From: Fibrobacteria bacterium
GTDB lineage: Bacteria > Fibrobacterota > Fibrobacteria > UBA11236
Direction: 5' to 3'
Length of the DNA: 45,896 nt
NCBI GenBank assembly: GCA_021155885.1
Contig: JAJNBB010000014.1
Span: 1-45,896 of the forward strand
In this document: positions 6,753 to 14,652 of the stretch, piece by piece
How positions within the stretch are numbered: position 1 is the first letter of the stretch
Layout: each line of letters begins with the position of its first letter
Program-made: the position numbers and the translations under genes
Notes under the pieces: generated by a model
Database searches by the model: none
The model's input: the letters and a program-made list of their open reading frames with translations, nothing else
Told to the model about the DNA's origin: nothing

Positions 6753-7268
6753 ATGACGCCGCGCCCCTCTTCCTTCCGGATCCTGGCCTTCGCCCTCGCG
6801 GCGCTCTCCCTGGCTGCCTGCCAGAAAAAACCGGAAGAACCCCGGGTTTCCCGGCAGGCCCTGATCGACTCGGGCCGCGTGGAGTTCGGCACCTGCGCGC
6901 TCTGCCACGGCCGCGAGGGCCGGGGCGAACGCTGCCCTCCCCTGATCTACTCCGACTTCGTGCAGGGCGACCGCGCGCGCCTGATCCGCTTCGTGCTGCG
7001 GCCCGAGGACACCGTGCGCGTGAACGGGGTGCTGTGGCGGCACGGCGAAATGCCGCCGCTGGAGACGCTCGCCGACTTCGAAGTGGCCGCCGTGCTCACC
7101 TATATCCGCTCGCTCAACGACTCGCTCATCGCCTGCACGCCGGAGAGCGTCGAGGCGGGGACCTGGGCCGCGTGCCGCACGCGCGCACGGCCCGCCGCGG
7201 ATCTCGCCGCGGACTCGATCCTGCCCGCCGAGGTGGCGGCCGTCCGCGCGACGCTTCCGCCGTTGTAA
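6753..7268 (+). CDS. Monohaem cytochrome c-type lipoprotein
   Basis: A 171-residue exported protein. The signal peptide ends in a lipobox (SLAAC), predicting an anchor at about Cys23. One haem-binding CxxCH is present (CALCHG), followed by a class I cytochrome c-like fold with a plausible distal Met ligand in GEMPPLETLADFEVAAVLTYIRS. The C-terminal 45 residues are Ala-rich and outside the core. It should carry electrons on the periplasmic face of a membrane. No oxidase or reductase gene is adjacent, so its partner is unknown. Confidence 0.82.
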   Translation: MTPRPSSFRILAFALAALSLAACQKKPEEPRVSRQALIDSGRVEFGTCALCHGREGRGERCPPLIYSDFVQGDRARLIRFVLRPEDTVRVNGVLWRHGEMPPLETLADFEVAAVLTYIRSLNDSLIACTPESVEAGTWAACRTRARPAADLAADSILPAEVAAVRATLPPL

Positions 7269-7290
7269 GGCAACCGACTAAATTTCGGGC

Positions 7291-8079
7291 ATGTGCTATG
7301 CCTACAAGCCCGCCTCGCTCCCGGGGATCCGCGTCGCGGGCGGCGCCGCGGAGACTGCCGACGGGTTTTACTACGCCAAGGACACCGTCCCGATTCTGCT
7401 GCCCGGAGACGACGTGCGCCTCATGCGCTGGGACCTGGTCCCGCGCGGATTCCTGAGCCGGGAGAAGCCGACCCTCGCCGAGGCGATCCGCAAGAAAAAT
7501 TCGCGCGCGGTGAATCCCGAAACCGGCAAGACCTGGGGCTTCAGTTCCTATAACGCGCGCCTTGAAACCCTGGAAAAGCTGTGGACCTTCAAGGAAGCAT
7601 GGCGGGACGGAAACCGCGGCGTTATTCCCGTGGAGGCCTTTCGCGAGCGGCCGAACATGGACGGCGCGCCCGAGGAGTCGAAAGGGCGCGAGTACGAGGT
7701 CCGGCTGGACGCGCCCCATTTCCTCGCCGTGCTGTTCGATGCCTGGAAATCCCGCGACGGAGAAACGCTGGAGTCGTGCACGGTGATCACCGGCCCGAGC
7801 GACGACATCCCCGCGCTGCAAAGCATCTGGCACGAGCGCGTGCCCATACTCTTGTCGGCGGAGGCCTGCGAGATCTGGCTGGATCCCGCGACGAGTCCCC
7901 GCACGGCCCTGGCGCTTCTGTGGGACGCGCCCGTCCCACGCCTGACGGTTCAGGAAGTTCCCCAGGCTCCCAAACCTCCCAAAGCGCCCAAGCCGGCCAA
8001 GCCTTCCAAGGGCAAGGTTCCGAAAGAGAAGCCGGACGAAGAAACCACGACTCTCGACCTTTTCGGTTCCGTCTTATGA
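7291..8079 (+). CDS. SRAP-domain protein (YedK/HMCES-like), abasic-site crosslinking
   Basis: A 262-residue SOS response-associated peptidase family protein. The defining Cys2 follows the initiator Met (MCYAYKP). SSYNAR, GVIPVEAF and TGPSDD...IWHERVPILL match the family's active-site blocks. The family forms a thiazolidine link to abasic sites in single-stranded DNA after Met removal. Because Cys2 must be exposed, the start at 7291 is certain. TAAATT (7279-7284) lies six bases upstream with no Shine-Dalgarno sequence, so the mRNA is probably leaderless. The last 40 residues form a Pro/Lys-rich tail (repeats of PKAPKPAKPSK) ending in TLDLFGSVL, which resembles a clamp-binding peptide (inference). 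Confidence 0.9.
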   Translation: MCYAYKPASLPGIRVAGGAAETADGFYYAKDTVPILLPGDDVRLMRWDLVPRGFLSREKPTLAEAIRKKNSRAVNPETGKTWGFSSYNARLETLEKLWTFKEAWRDGNRGVIPVEAFRERPNMDGAPEESKGREYEVRLDAPHFLAVLFDAWKSRDGETLESCTVITGPSDDIPALQSIWHERVPILLSAEACEIWLDPATSPRTALALLWDAPVPRLTVQEVPQAPKPPKAPKPAKPSKGKVPKEKPDEETTTLDLFGSVL

Positions 8080-8086
8080 CGCAAAC

Positions 8087-8264
8087 TTGACACTTGGGCC
8101 CCGATAGGGCCGTATCTTACTCTTAACGCCTCATGCAACCGCCCCACCGGACGGCCTCCCTCGGATCCCGAGACGGCCGACTCGACGGACCGGGACGATT
8201 CGGGAGCGTATGATTCCGCTAGAGGCGGCCCGCGCATCTGCGAAACGGGCCGCCTTCTTTTTTC
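8087..8264 (+). ncRNA. Candidate small RNA gene, copy A (promoter to terminator)
   Basis: A gap of more than 200 bases with no convincing gene. It has TTGACA (8087-8092), a -10-like TATCTT at 8113-8118 (20-bp spacer) and a strong terminator at 8224-8264, giving a predicted transcript of about 140 nt from near 8125. A similar locus lies at 26313-26477 on the minus strand: both have TGACACTT, the same 20-bp spacing, a CCGGACG block, a GACGGA(C/T)CGG(G/A)ACG block and a GGCGGCCC...GGGCCGCCTTC terminator. The only internal ORF is 26 codons (8133-8213) and is not conserved in the second copy. No known RNA family is recognised. Confidence 0.45.
8224..8264 (+). terminator. Rho-independent terminator
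   Basis: GGCGGCCCG (8224-8232) and CGGGCCGCC (8246-8254), then TTCTTTTTTT. It terminates the plus-strand transcript just before the convergent hicAB stop at 8293. Confidence 0.85.
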
Positions 8265-8292
8265 AGGGGTTCCTGGCCGGTTTCGCTCTCCC

Positions 8293-8724
8293 TTAGCCGA
8301 CGAGGACTGCGTCGATGGACACCTTGGGAAAGGTCCGCTTGATTTTGACCAGCGTCGCCAACTCGGGATTGCTTTTCCCGGATTCCAGCAATTGATATTG
8401 GCGGAGATGCTTGATGCCCAGCCGCTCGGCGGCCAGGCGCTGGGGCCAACCGTTCCGAAGACGGCTGACCCGGATCATGGTCGCCAAGGCAACGTGGGGA
8501 TCCACGGCCACGGCCAGGATGTTCCGGGATTTCACGAATTTTCCCGGCATGGGAGGGATCCACTTGGAATCCGCCGGCTCGTTAAGCGCCAGGTTCAAGG
8601 CATCGGCCAGGTTCGATTTAAGTTCTTCCAAGGTATCCCCTTGCGTCGTGATACCCAGCCCCTTCTCAAGGCTCCTGGCCCAAAAACCTCCGCCTTCCGC
8701 ATGGATCCTGAAATGATACTGCAT
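8293..8724 (-). CDS. hicB: HicB-family antitoxin with C-terminal HTH
   Basis: A 143-residue antitoxin. The N-terminal half is the partial RNase H-like HicB fold (QYHFRIHAEGGGFWARSLEK ... GDTLEELKSNLADALNLAL). The C-terminal half is a helix-turn-helix (RNGWPQRLAAERLGIKHLRQYQLLESGKSNPEL). It should bind HicA and repress the operon. Its ATG follows the hicA TAA directly (TAAATG), so translation is coupled. The toxin-first order is the usual one for hicAB. Confidence 0.88.
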   Translation of the reverse strand: MQYHFRIHAEGGGFWARSLEKGLGITTQGDTLEELKSNLADALNLALNEPADSKWIPPMPGKFVKSRNILAVAVDPHVALATMIRVSRLRNGWPQRLAAERLGIKHLRQYQLLESGKSNPELATLVKIKRTFPKVSIDAVLVG

Positions 8725-8901
8725 TTACCGCGTCTCCTTTAGGCGTTTAAGCAAATCGTGTTCCGTGCCTCGCTTCAATTCACGATGCATGGGAATGGTT
8801 TCACGCGCACCACCCTTCATCAAACGCACGTGACTTCCGGTTTGACGCAATGCGCGCCAGCCGGACTCCAGGTACAGGCGCAACATTTCCTTTCCGCTCA
8901 T
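8725..8901 (-). CDS. hicA: HicA-family mRNA interferase toxin
   Basis: A 58-residue dsRBD-like toxin: MSGKEMLRLYLESGW...RQTGSHVRLMKGG...TIPMHRELKRGTEHDLLKRL. The GSHV(R) segment carries the catalytic histidine of HicA. An ATG two codons upstream (8907) overlaps the -10 box itself and cannot be translated from this promoter, so I start at 8901. The expected transcription start then falls within one or two bases of the ATG. The toxin cleaves mRNA in the cytosol when HicB is depleted. Confidence 0.88.
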   Translation of the reverse strand: MSGKEMLRLYLESGWRALRQTGSHVRLMKGGARETIPMHRELKRGTEHDLLKRLKETR

Positions 8902-8905
8902 CGGC

Positions 8906-8934
8906 ATAATAAATGACTTCTTTTAAATAGTCAA
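8906..8934 (-). promoter_or_regulatory. Promoter of hicAB
   Basis: On the minus strand: TTGACT (8934-8929), a 17-bp spacer and TATTAT (8911-8906), a near-consensus promoter. Only four bases separate it from the ATG at 8901. No ribosome site is present. Confidence 0.75.
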
Positions 8935-9053
8935 GGTGTTCTAGGGAACGAAGGCCCCGCAATCTTCATGCCGTGGCGGGACGCGCAAGATTTCGTCACA
9001 TGAAAATTCGCCGGACTTCTTAGTTTATGGATTCTCTCTTCCGGGGACATGTC

Positions 9054-10442
9054 ATGCCCACAGCCTTTTACCACTTGCTCGCCAACAACCTGCTCGCCAA
9101 CACCACCAACTTCTTCGTGTGGGCCACGGCCATCTATTGGGCCTACCTGTCCACGAAGTCGGTGCTGGCCACCTCGATCCTGTCGGGCATCTACCTGGTC
9201 ACCACCGCCGCCTGCGGGATCTGGTTCGGCTCGGTCGTCGACCACACGCGCAAGAAAACGGCCATGCTCCTTTCGAGCCTGGGCACCTTGGCGTTCTTCG
9301 TCCTGGCGGTCGTGGCGTTTTCCTTCTCCGACCCGGCATCGTTCAAGACCGTCGCCAGTGTGCCGCTGTGGTTGATCGTGACGTTGCTGCTGTTCGGGGC
9401 CATCGCGGGCAACATCCGCATGATCGCCCTGCCCACCGCCGTGACCTTTTTGGTTCCCGAGGACCGGCGCGACCGCGCCAACGGCATGTCGGGCATGGTA
9501 TTCGGGTTCTCCTTCGCCATCTCCAACGTCGCCGCCGGCGTGGGCCTGGGCTTCCTGGGGTTCTTCTGGACCATGGCGGTGGCCATCACCTTGACCGTGA
9601 TCGCCGCGCTGCACCTGACGCTTCTCAAGATTCCCGAGGACCAGGTGGTGCCCGCCTCGGCGGCAAACCCGCCCGCGGCGCAGGAAGGACCGGAATCGGC
9701 GCCCGCCCCCACCCCTTCCGTCACCCCCGCGAAGGCGGGGGTCGATTTGAAGGGAACCTATGTCGTCGTGGCCGCCATCCCCGGCTTGTTCGCGCTGATT
9801 TTCTTCACCACCTTCAACAACTTCCTCGGCGGCATTTTCATGGCGCTGATGGACGCCTACGGCTTGTCGCTGGTGTCAGTGCAGTTCTGGGGCACCCTCT
9901 GGGGCGTGCTAAGCCTCGGGTTCATCCTCGGCGGTCTCTACATCTCGAAGTTCGGGCTGGGGAAGAACCCGCTGCGGACCTTGTTTCTCGTGAACCTGCT
10001 GTGCTGGTCGATGTGCGCCGTGATGACCTTGCAGCCGTCGATCTGGCTGCTCGCGGTGCCCATCTTCGTATGGCTGTGCGTCGCGCCCTTCGCCGAGGCG
10101 TGCGAGCAAACCGTGCTGCAGCGCGTCGTGCCCCAGGACCGGCTGGGCCGCGTGATCGGGTTCGCGCAAAGCATCGAGCAATCGGCCTCGCCGCTGACGG
10201 CCTTTTTGATCGGGCCCCTGGCGCAATTCTTCTTCATCCCCTTCATGACCACCGGGCGCGGCGTCGACTGGATCGGCGGCTGGTACGGCACGGGCCAGGG
10301 CCGCGGCATCGGGTTGGTATTCGTGGTCGCCGGGATTCTGGGATTCATCGTCACCTTGATCGCGATGCGGTCCACGGCATTCAAGCATCTAACCGAACGG
10401 TACCAAAAGGCGCCGGAGCCTACTCCGGCAGCACATCAATAA
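9054..10442 (+). CDS. MFS transporter (MFS_3/EntS-like)
   Basis: A 462-residue major facilitator with about 12 hydrophobic segments. The loop GSVVDHTRKKTAML between helices 2 and 3 is motif A-like. The substrate is unknown; efflux is common in this subgroup. GGGGA six bases upstream supports the ATG at 9054; an ATG at 9027 would add nine residues. The central cytoplasmic linker (about residues 210-240: PASAANPPAAQEGPES then PAPTPSVTPAKAGVD) is low-complexity and contains a REP-like palindrome at 9719-9746 translated in frame. The 3' end overlaps the convergent OmpA-like gene by 23 bases. Confidence 0.85.
   Translation: MPTAFYHLLANNLLANTTNFFVWATAIYWAYLSTKSVLATSILSGIYLVTTAACGIWFGSVVDHTRKKTAMLLSSLGTLAFFVLAVVAFSFSDPASFKTVASVPLWLIVTLLLFGAIAGNIRMIALPTAVTFLVPEDRRDRANGMSGMVFGFSFAISNVAAGVGLGFLGFFWTMAVAITLTVIAALHLTLLKIPEDQVVPASAANPPAAQEGPESAPAPTPSVTPAKAGVDLKGTYVVVAAIPGLFALIFFTTFNNFLGGIFMALMDAYGLSLVSVQFWGTLWGVLSLGFILGGLYISKFGLGKNPLRTLFLVNLLCWSMCAVMTLQPSIWLLAVPIFVWLCVAPFAEACEQTVLQRVVPQDRLGRVIGFAQSIEQSASPLTAFLIGPLAQFFFIPFMTTGRGVDWIGGWYGTGQGRGIGLVFVVAGILGFIVTLIAMRSTAFKHLTERYQKAPEPTPAAHQ
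9719..9746. repeat. REP-like palindrome inside the MFS coding sequence
   Basis: Starts CGTC, then stem ACCCCCGC, loop GAAG, stem GCGGGGGT. It is related to the two copies flanking the GIY-YIG gene (45347-45374, 45750-45777), whose stems are ATTCCCGC/GCGGGAAT and ATCCCCGC/GCGGGGAT. Both stem sides changed together, so pairing is kept in all three. It is translated as SVTPAKAGVD, the reading often seen when this repeat class falls in genes. Confidence 0.7.
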
Positions 10443-12384
10443 TCACCGTCCGGTTGTAGTTGCGTTCCTCGGGCGTGGCGTTTCCGAAGGGCGCCTGCCG
10501 GGGATCTTCTCCCGACCAGGTCGGCTTGAACGTGACGCCGCGGAGCCCGCGGGCGGAGGTCGAGCCCTCGAGGATGCGCTGGACGCCCAGGGCGCGGTCG
10601 CGCGAGAGCTTGAGGTTGTATTCCTGTTTGCCCACGATGTCGGTGCGGCCCCGGATGGAGACGGCGCCGGAGTCGGGAATCCGGGAGGTCACCGCCTCGG
10701 CCAGGAAGCGCTCGTATGCCGACACCGCCTTGGCCTGGTCGATGTCGAAGAGGATGGCGAAGCGGTTGGTTTGGTGGATGCCCTCGTGCCGGGTCTCGAG
10801 GCGGAAGGAGGCTTCGCGGCGCACCAGGATCGGGACGGGCCGGGAGGCGTCGCGCCGTGTCTGCCCGACCAGGGCGGCCTGGTAGGCGCCCTGGAAGCGC
10901 CCACCCAGAAGGCGCGCGGCGGGGAGGGCGACGCGGGCGCGGTCGAAGGGCCCGAAGCGGCGCGGCGCGACGGAGGTATCGGGGACTTCGCGGGCCTCGC
11001 GGATCTCGAGCCACCAGGGATCCAGCGCCTCGGAACCCGGGGCGAGAAACACGACGCTGTCGATCCCGGGCGTCTCGCCGCGGATCTCCACGGGTTTGAG
11101 CATGAATTGGGACCCTTCCCCGATCTGCACGAGCATTTCGCGCGAGTCGCTGCGAATCTCCACGCGCTGGTCCTCCGCGGCGAGCATCTCCAGCTCCGAG
11201 GCGGCGCGATCGCCAGGGGCCACCGGCGCTTGTTCCCTGCCTTCGGTCAGGATGCGGGACGCTTCGAGCGCGAAGGTTTCCACGAGATAGGTTTTGACCG
11301 CTTCGGCGCGGGCCTTGCCGTATTGGGACCCGTGCGCCGACAGGCCCGTGAGGGTGAGCGTGGCCGCGGGATGACGGCGCAGGCGGTCTCCGATGATGTT
11401 CAGGATGTGGCGGTACACCGCGATCTGCCGGGCCGAACGCCCGGTGGGGCGCGCCGGAAAGGAGTCCTGCAGCTGCTCCTCGCGAAAGGAAAGCGCCTGC
11501 GCGGGCGTGAGCGTGGCGTAGCGGCCGGAGAACCGGATCTCGCCCTCGTCGAAATACACGTAGTTGCGCAGCGGGAAGGTCTCCTGGATCTTGCGGGCCA
11601 GCACGACGCGGGAGGGCGCCCGCACGGTGAAACGGACGGACGGCCCGGGCGCGGCGCGGGCCCCGGCCCGCGCGAACTTGAACACGGCGCCCAGCCGCAC
11701 GGTTTCGATTCCCCAGCGATCGACGAGGCCGTCGTTCGAGCGCGGGTTTTGGCCGAAGTAAGGCTGGTAGGAGACGAAGGGCGAGACCTCGAGGCGTGTC
11801 CGTGAGCCGGCGGGGGTCCAGGCGATGTCATACCCCGCGCCGACCTGCCCCGAAAAAACCACGCTCCGCATTTGGCTGAATTCTCCCTCGGCGGTGGATA
11901 TGCCCACGCGCGTGTGCTCGAAGGTTTTCGCCGTACTCCAGGGCGCCAAAAAGGCGACGCGCGGTCCCCCGAACACATGGAAGGCGCCGGCGAAAGGAGC
12001 GTAGCGCAGGCTGGGTTCGATGGAGAGATACGCCGGCCGGGCCGAGAGGCGGCCCTCCTCGCCGCAGGGGCACAGCACATCGTCGAAGCGCCCCCGGCGG
12101 TCATCGTACCCCAGCTGCAGAATGCCTCCCCACACGGGGTCCGGCCGGTACTCCAGCACCGGCGCGATATAGGCCCCGGCCCCGAAGCCCTTGTGGAAAG
12201 CCGCGAGCGCGGTCACCTCGGGATTCAATTGCTGGGTCGTTCCGCCGTAAAAATTCAAGTTCACCGCGCCGGCCGCGCCGAACCACCACGTCGGCGCTTC
12301 CGCGGGCGACGAGGGAACCGGTTCGAGGGCGAACGGCGTCGCCGCGCCCCCCAGCAGGCACAAGAAAAACCCGAACGCCTTCAT
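10420..12384 (-). CDS. Outer-membrane protein with OmpA-like domains
   Basis: A 654-residue exported protein. After a signal peptide (MKAFGFFLCLLGGAATPFA), the first ~230 residues look like an outer-membrane beta-barrel (alternating strands such as LEVSPFVSYQPYFGQNPRSN). Two regions resemble OmpA peptidoglycan-binding domains: about residues 290-390 (YVYFDEGEIRFSG ... ILTEGRE) and the C-terminus (FAILFDIDQAKAV ... GRTDIVGKQEYNLKLSRDRA). It probably ties the outer membrane to the wall. The ATG overlaps the upstream stop (ATGA at 12381-12384), so it is the second gene of an operon with the Ig-like lipoprotein. The duplicated OmpA-like part is unusual. Confidence 0.75.
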   Translation of the reverse strand: MKAFGFFLCLLGGAATPFALEPVPSSPAEAPTWWFGAAGAVNLNFYGGTTQQLNPEVTALAAFHKGFGAGAYIAPVLEYRPDPVWGGILQLGYDDRRGRFDDVLCPCGEEGRLSARPAYLSIEPSLRYAPFAGAFHVFGGPRVAFLAPWSTAKTFEHTRVGISTAEGEFSQMRSVVFSGQVGAGYDIAWTPAGSRTRLEVSPFVSYQPYFGQNPRSNDGLVDRWGIETVRLGAVFKFARAGARAAPGPSVRFTVRAPSRVVLARKIQETFPLRNYVYFDEGEIRFSGRYATLTPAQALSFREEQLQDSFPARPTGRSARQIAVYRHILNIIGDRLRRHPAATLTLTGLSAHGSQYGKARAEAVKTYLVETFALEASRILTEGREQAPVAPGDRAASELEMLAAEDQRVEIRSDSREMLVQIGEGSQFMLKPVEIRGETPGIDSVVFLAPGSEALDPWWLEIREAREVPDTSVAPRRFGPFDRARVALPAARLLGGRFQGAYQAALVGQTRRDASRPVPILVRREASFRLETRHEGIHQTNRFAILFDIDQAKAVSAYERFLAEAVTSRIPDSGAVSIRGRTDIVGKQEYNLKLSRDRALGVQRILEGSTSARGLRGVTFKPTWSGEDPRQAPFGNATPEERNYNRTVIIDVLPE

Positions 12385-13442
12385 GGCGTCACCGTGAAGG
12401 TCCACACCGTCGACCAGGGGCTGTCGCCTCCGGAATTCGAGGCCCGGACGCGCCAGTAATGCACTCCGCCCGAGAGCGAGGCATGCGGGACCTTCTTCGA
12501 CACGATGAAGGAATTATTGGGCAGTCCGGGCGCATCGAACGCCAGCGTCGCGAAAGTCGGGCTGGCGGATACCTGGAGATGGTAGGTGGTCGCCGTCGGG
12601 CCCGTGGCCGGGAACCAGTAAAGCCGCAGGAAGGCATCCGTCTGAAGCGAAAGGGAATATGTACTCCCATTGTTAATGGCCTCGAGGATCGGAGACTTGG
12701 GAATCGAATCCACCGTCGTGAAGGTCCAGGTGATCGTGGTGTCCACCGGGCCCATGGCGGTCACGCTATCGGAGGGATAAGTCACCGTCACCACGTAGGT
12801 CGTTTCGGGAAGCAGGCTGTCCACAGGGTCAAAAACCAAGGTGCTGTCGCCGGGATCGTAGGTCACGGTGCCGGGAATGGTGTCGTCGCCGAGCGTGACC
12901 ACGATCGCGTTAGTGTCGAAAACCACGGGATTAAAAACCGTGTCGAAGTGGACGAAGATTTCCTCGTCCAGGGGAACATCGTCCTCCCCGTCCTTGGGAA
13001 AGACCTCGCCGATCCCGTCCGGGGGCTCCGGATCGTCTTCCTCGGTGGTGAAGGTCCACGTATATACCGTGTCGAGCCCGATTCCCAAGGTGTCGGTGAC
13101 CTCGGGAGTAACGATCACGGTGTAGGTTTCATCGGGCAGCAGGCTGTCCACGGGATCGAAAACCGCTGTGGTATCCTGGGGATCGTAGGTGACCTCGCCC
13201 GGCACCGTATCGCCGTCTTCCTCCAGCACGACGAAAGTCTCGGGGTTCACCGAGGCCGAATCCAGGGGCAGGGTGAACGTGATTGTGATGTCTTCGTCGA
13301 GGGGGACATCGGTCGCGCCCGGGGGCGGCGTCACCTGCACGATTTCCGGAGGAATGCATTGCAGGGGGATCCCCTCGGGCTCCGGCATGAAGCAGCCTGC
13401 CAGGGCGAGCGGAAGCAGTAAAACCAGAAAGCGCGGGATCAT
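12381..13442 (-). CDS. Lipoprotein with two Big_5 (SbsA Ig-like) domains and a FN3-like domain
   Basis: A 353-residue surface or periplasmic lipoprotein. The signal peptide MIPRFLVLLLPLALAGC has a clear lipobox (Cys17). Two tandem Ig-like repeats follow at about residues 33-132 and 140-247, each with VxPxDGATDVPLDExIxxxF, then TVTYDPxDSTxVFDPVDSLL, then TYTVxVT...TWTFTT, which is the Big_5 pattern. The last ~100 residues are a fibronectin III-like domain (YHLQVSASPTFA ... GVHYWRVRASN). Mature residues are strongly acidic. It is co-translated with the OmpA-like protein (ATGA overlap), suggesting a cell-envelope complex (inference). Confidence 0.85.
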   Translation of the reverse strand: MIPRFLVLLLPLALAGCFMPEPEGIPLQCIPPEIVQVTPPPGATDVPLDEDITITFTLPLDSASVNPETFVVLEEDGDTVPGEVTYDPQDTTAVFDPVDSLLPDETYTVIVTPEVTDTLGIGLDTVYTWTFTTEEDDPEPPDGIGEVFPKDGEDDVPLDEEIFVHFDTVFNPVVFDTNAIVVTLGDDTIPGTVTYDPGDSTLVFDPVDSLLPETTYVVTVTYPSDSVTAMGPVDTTITWTFTTVDSIPKSPILEAINNGSTYSLSLQTDAFLRLYWFPATGPTATTYHLQVSASPTFATLAFDAPGLPNNSFIVSKKVPHASLSGGVHYWRVRASNSGGDSPWSTVWTFTVTP

Positions 13443-13482
13443 GGGGTCAAGTATAGCCCCGCGCGCAAGAAAGCGGAGCTAT

Positions 13483-14136
13483 TTACGCGGGGGACTTTTT
13501 CTTGCGCGGACGGCGGACCCAGGCCATTTCGATGCCCGCCGGTAAAAAGGAAACGGCGGCCACCGCCAGCAGCACCCAACCAAAGTGATGGCGCACCCCC
13601 GGAAGCCTGCCGAAGTAATGCCCGGAGAGGCCGTATGCCAAGGTCCAGAGCGTCGACCCGGCCAGGCTGTAGCCCGCGAAGCGCCAATAAGGCATGCGAC
13701 CCAGGGCGGCCGTGAAAGGCATCACGCCGCGCACGAACGGGATGAACCGGCCGAAAAGGACCGCGGGCGCCCCATGGCGATCATAAAAAGTCTCGGCGCG
13801 CTTCAGGGATTTGCGATTGAAGAAGCGGCCGTGGCGACTCTCGAAGGGCTTGCGGCCCACCGTGCGGCCCAGCAGGTAGCTGATCTGGTCGCCGCAAAAG
13901 GCCGCCACCGCGAACAGCGGGAGCAGGTAGCGTATGTCCAAGGTCTTGAACCGCGCACTGAGCGCCGCCGTGACGAAAACGATCTCGTCCCCGGGCAGGG
14001 CGAACATCACCACGAGACCGGTCTCAGCAGCCACGATCGCGAAAAGAAGGGGGTAGGTCCACTCGCGGTACTCGCGAACCACCTCGCCGAGGTGCCTGTC
14101 GAGGTTCACGAAGAAGTCGGTGAAGGAGTCGAGCAT
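13483..14136 (-). CDS. DedA-family (SNARE-associated) membrane protein
   Basis: A 217-residue integral membrane protein. The signature FGRFIPFVRGVMPFTAALGRM and the re-entrant segment ETGLVVMFALPGDEIVFVTAAL match DedA proteins, which include undecaprenyl-phosphate and phosphatidylethanolamine flippases. The start at 14136 (MLDSFTDFFVNLDRHL) fits the family; an in-frame ATG at 14178 lies inside the repeat element. The repeat element at 14146 begins ten bases upstream of this start, so the gene's promoter is either within the element or lost. Confidence 0.85.
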   Translation of the reverse strand: MLDSFTDFFVNLDRHLGEVVREYREWTYPLLFAIVAAETGLVVMFALPGDEIVFVTAALSARFKTLDIRYLLPLFAVAAFCGDQISYLLGRTVGRKPFESRHGRFFNRKSLKRAETFYDRHGAPAVLFGRFIPFVRGVMPFTAALGRMPYWRFAGYSLAGSTLWTLAYGLSGHYFGRLPGVRHHFGWVLLAVAAVSFLPAGIEMAWVRRPRKKKSPA

Positions 14137-14145
14137 GCTAGGTAG

Positions 14146-14648
14146 TAGGATACAGGGAACAGGGCACAGAAAAAACAAAAAGGCATGGAATTTGCCGTGT
14201 GATTAAGGGTCTCCTAAAAATGAGGAAATCCAAATGATTCAATACCGGGAAGTGAAAGCCTGGGAAAAGGCGCACCAGATTACCATGCATGTTTATCGGG
14301 TGACGGCCAGATTCCCCAAGGAGGAGCGCTATAGCCTAACCGATCAAATTCGCAGAGCATCCGTTTCCATTCCATCCAATATTTCCGAAGGGTGCGGTAG
14401 AAATACAGATCCACAATTGATGCGGTTCTTTGAAATCTCAAAAGGCTCCGCAAGTGAGCTCGATTATCAATTATTCCTGGCCAAGGAACTGGGATATCTA
14501 CCCACCGAGGACTATGACCAGTTGACCGCCGCCATCACCGAGGTGCAAAAAATGCTCGCCGTATTCATTAAAAAGGTACGAGAAAGAGCTATCCCCTGAC
14601 CTACGCGTTCCGTGTTCGCGTTCCCTGTTCCCTGTTCCCTGTAACCTA
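14146..14648. mobile_element. Heptad-armed inverted-repeat element carrying a four-helix-bundle gene
   Basis: The left arm 14146-14169 and the right arm 14625-14648 are inverted 24-mers with two mismatches (TAGG(A/T)TACAGGGAACAGGG, then (C/A)ACAG). Both are made of 7-bp units ACAGGGA, and the right arm has further units inward. Between them lie an A-rich box (14168-14182) and a 121-codon gene that is visibly richer in A+T than the flanks. The element fills the whole gap between the dedA-like start and the SDR stop. It is the ORF-bearing member of the dispersed hairpin family described in the findings. Confidence 0.65.
14234..14599 (+). CDS. Four-helix-bundle protein, S23/TIGR02436 family
   Basis: A 121-residue helical protein. 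The signature is complete: YREVKAWEKAHQITMHVYRV, then FPKEERYSLTDQIRRASVSI, PSNISEGCGR, FFEISKGSASELDYQL, and a final helix (QLTAAITEVQKMLAVFIKKV). This family was first found in ORFs within intervening sequences of 23S rRNA and includes the Avd accessory proteins of diversity-generating retroelements; it forms pentameric barrels that bind nucleic acid. There is no rRNA and no reverse transcriptase here. A ribosome site (GAGGAAAT) lies about seven bases upstream. It stands between inverted heptad arms, as in rRNA intervening sequences. Confidence 0.9.
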   Translation: MIQYREVKAWEKAHQITMHVYRVTARFPKEERYSLTDQIRRASVSIPSNISEGCGRNTDPQLMRFFEISKGSASELDYQLFLAKELGYLPTEDYDQLTAAITEVQKMLAVFIKKVRERAIP

Positions 14649-14652
14649 TTCT

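Noticed and set aside
14234-14599. A diversity-generating retroelement (the four-helix protein as Avd)
   Set aside because: No reverse transcriptase, template repeat or variable repeat is visible anywhere in the window.
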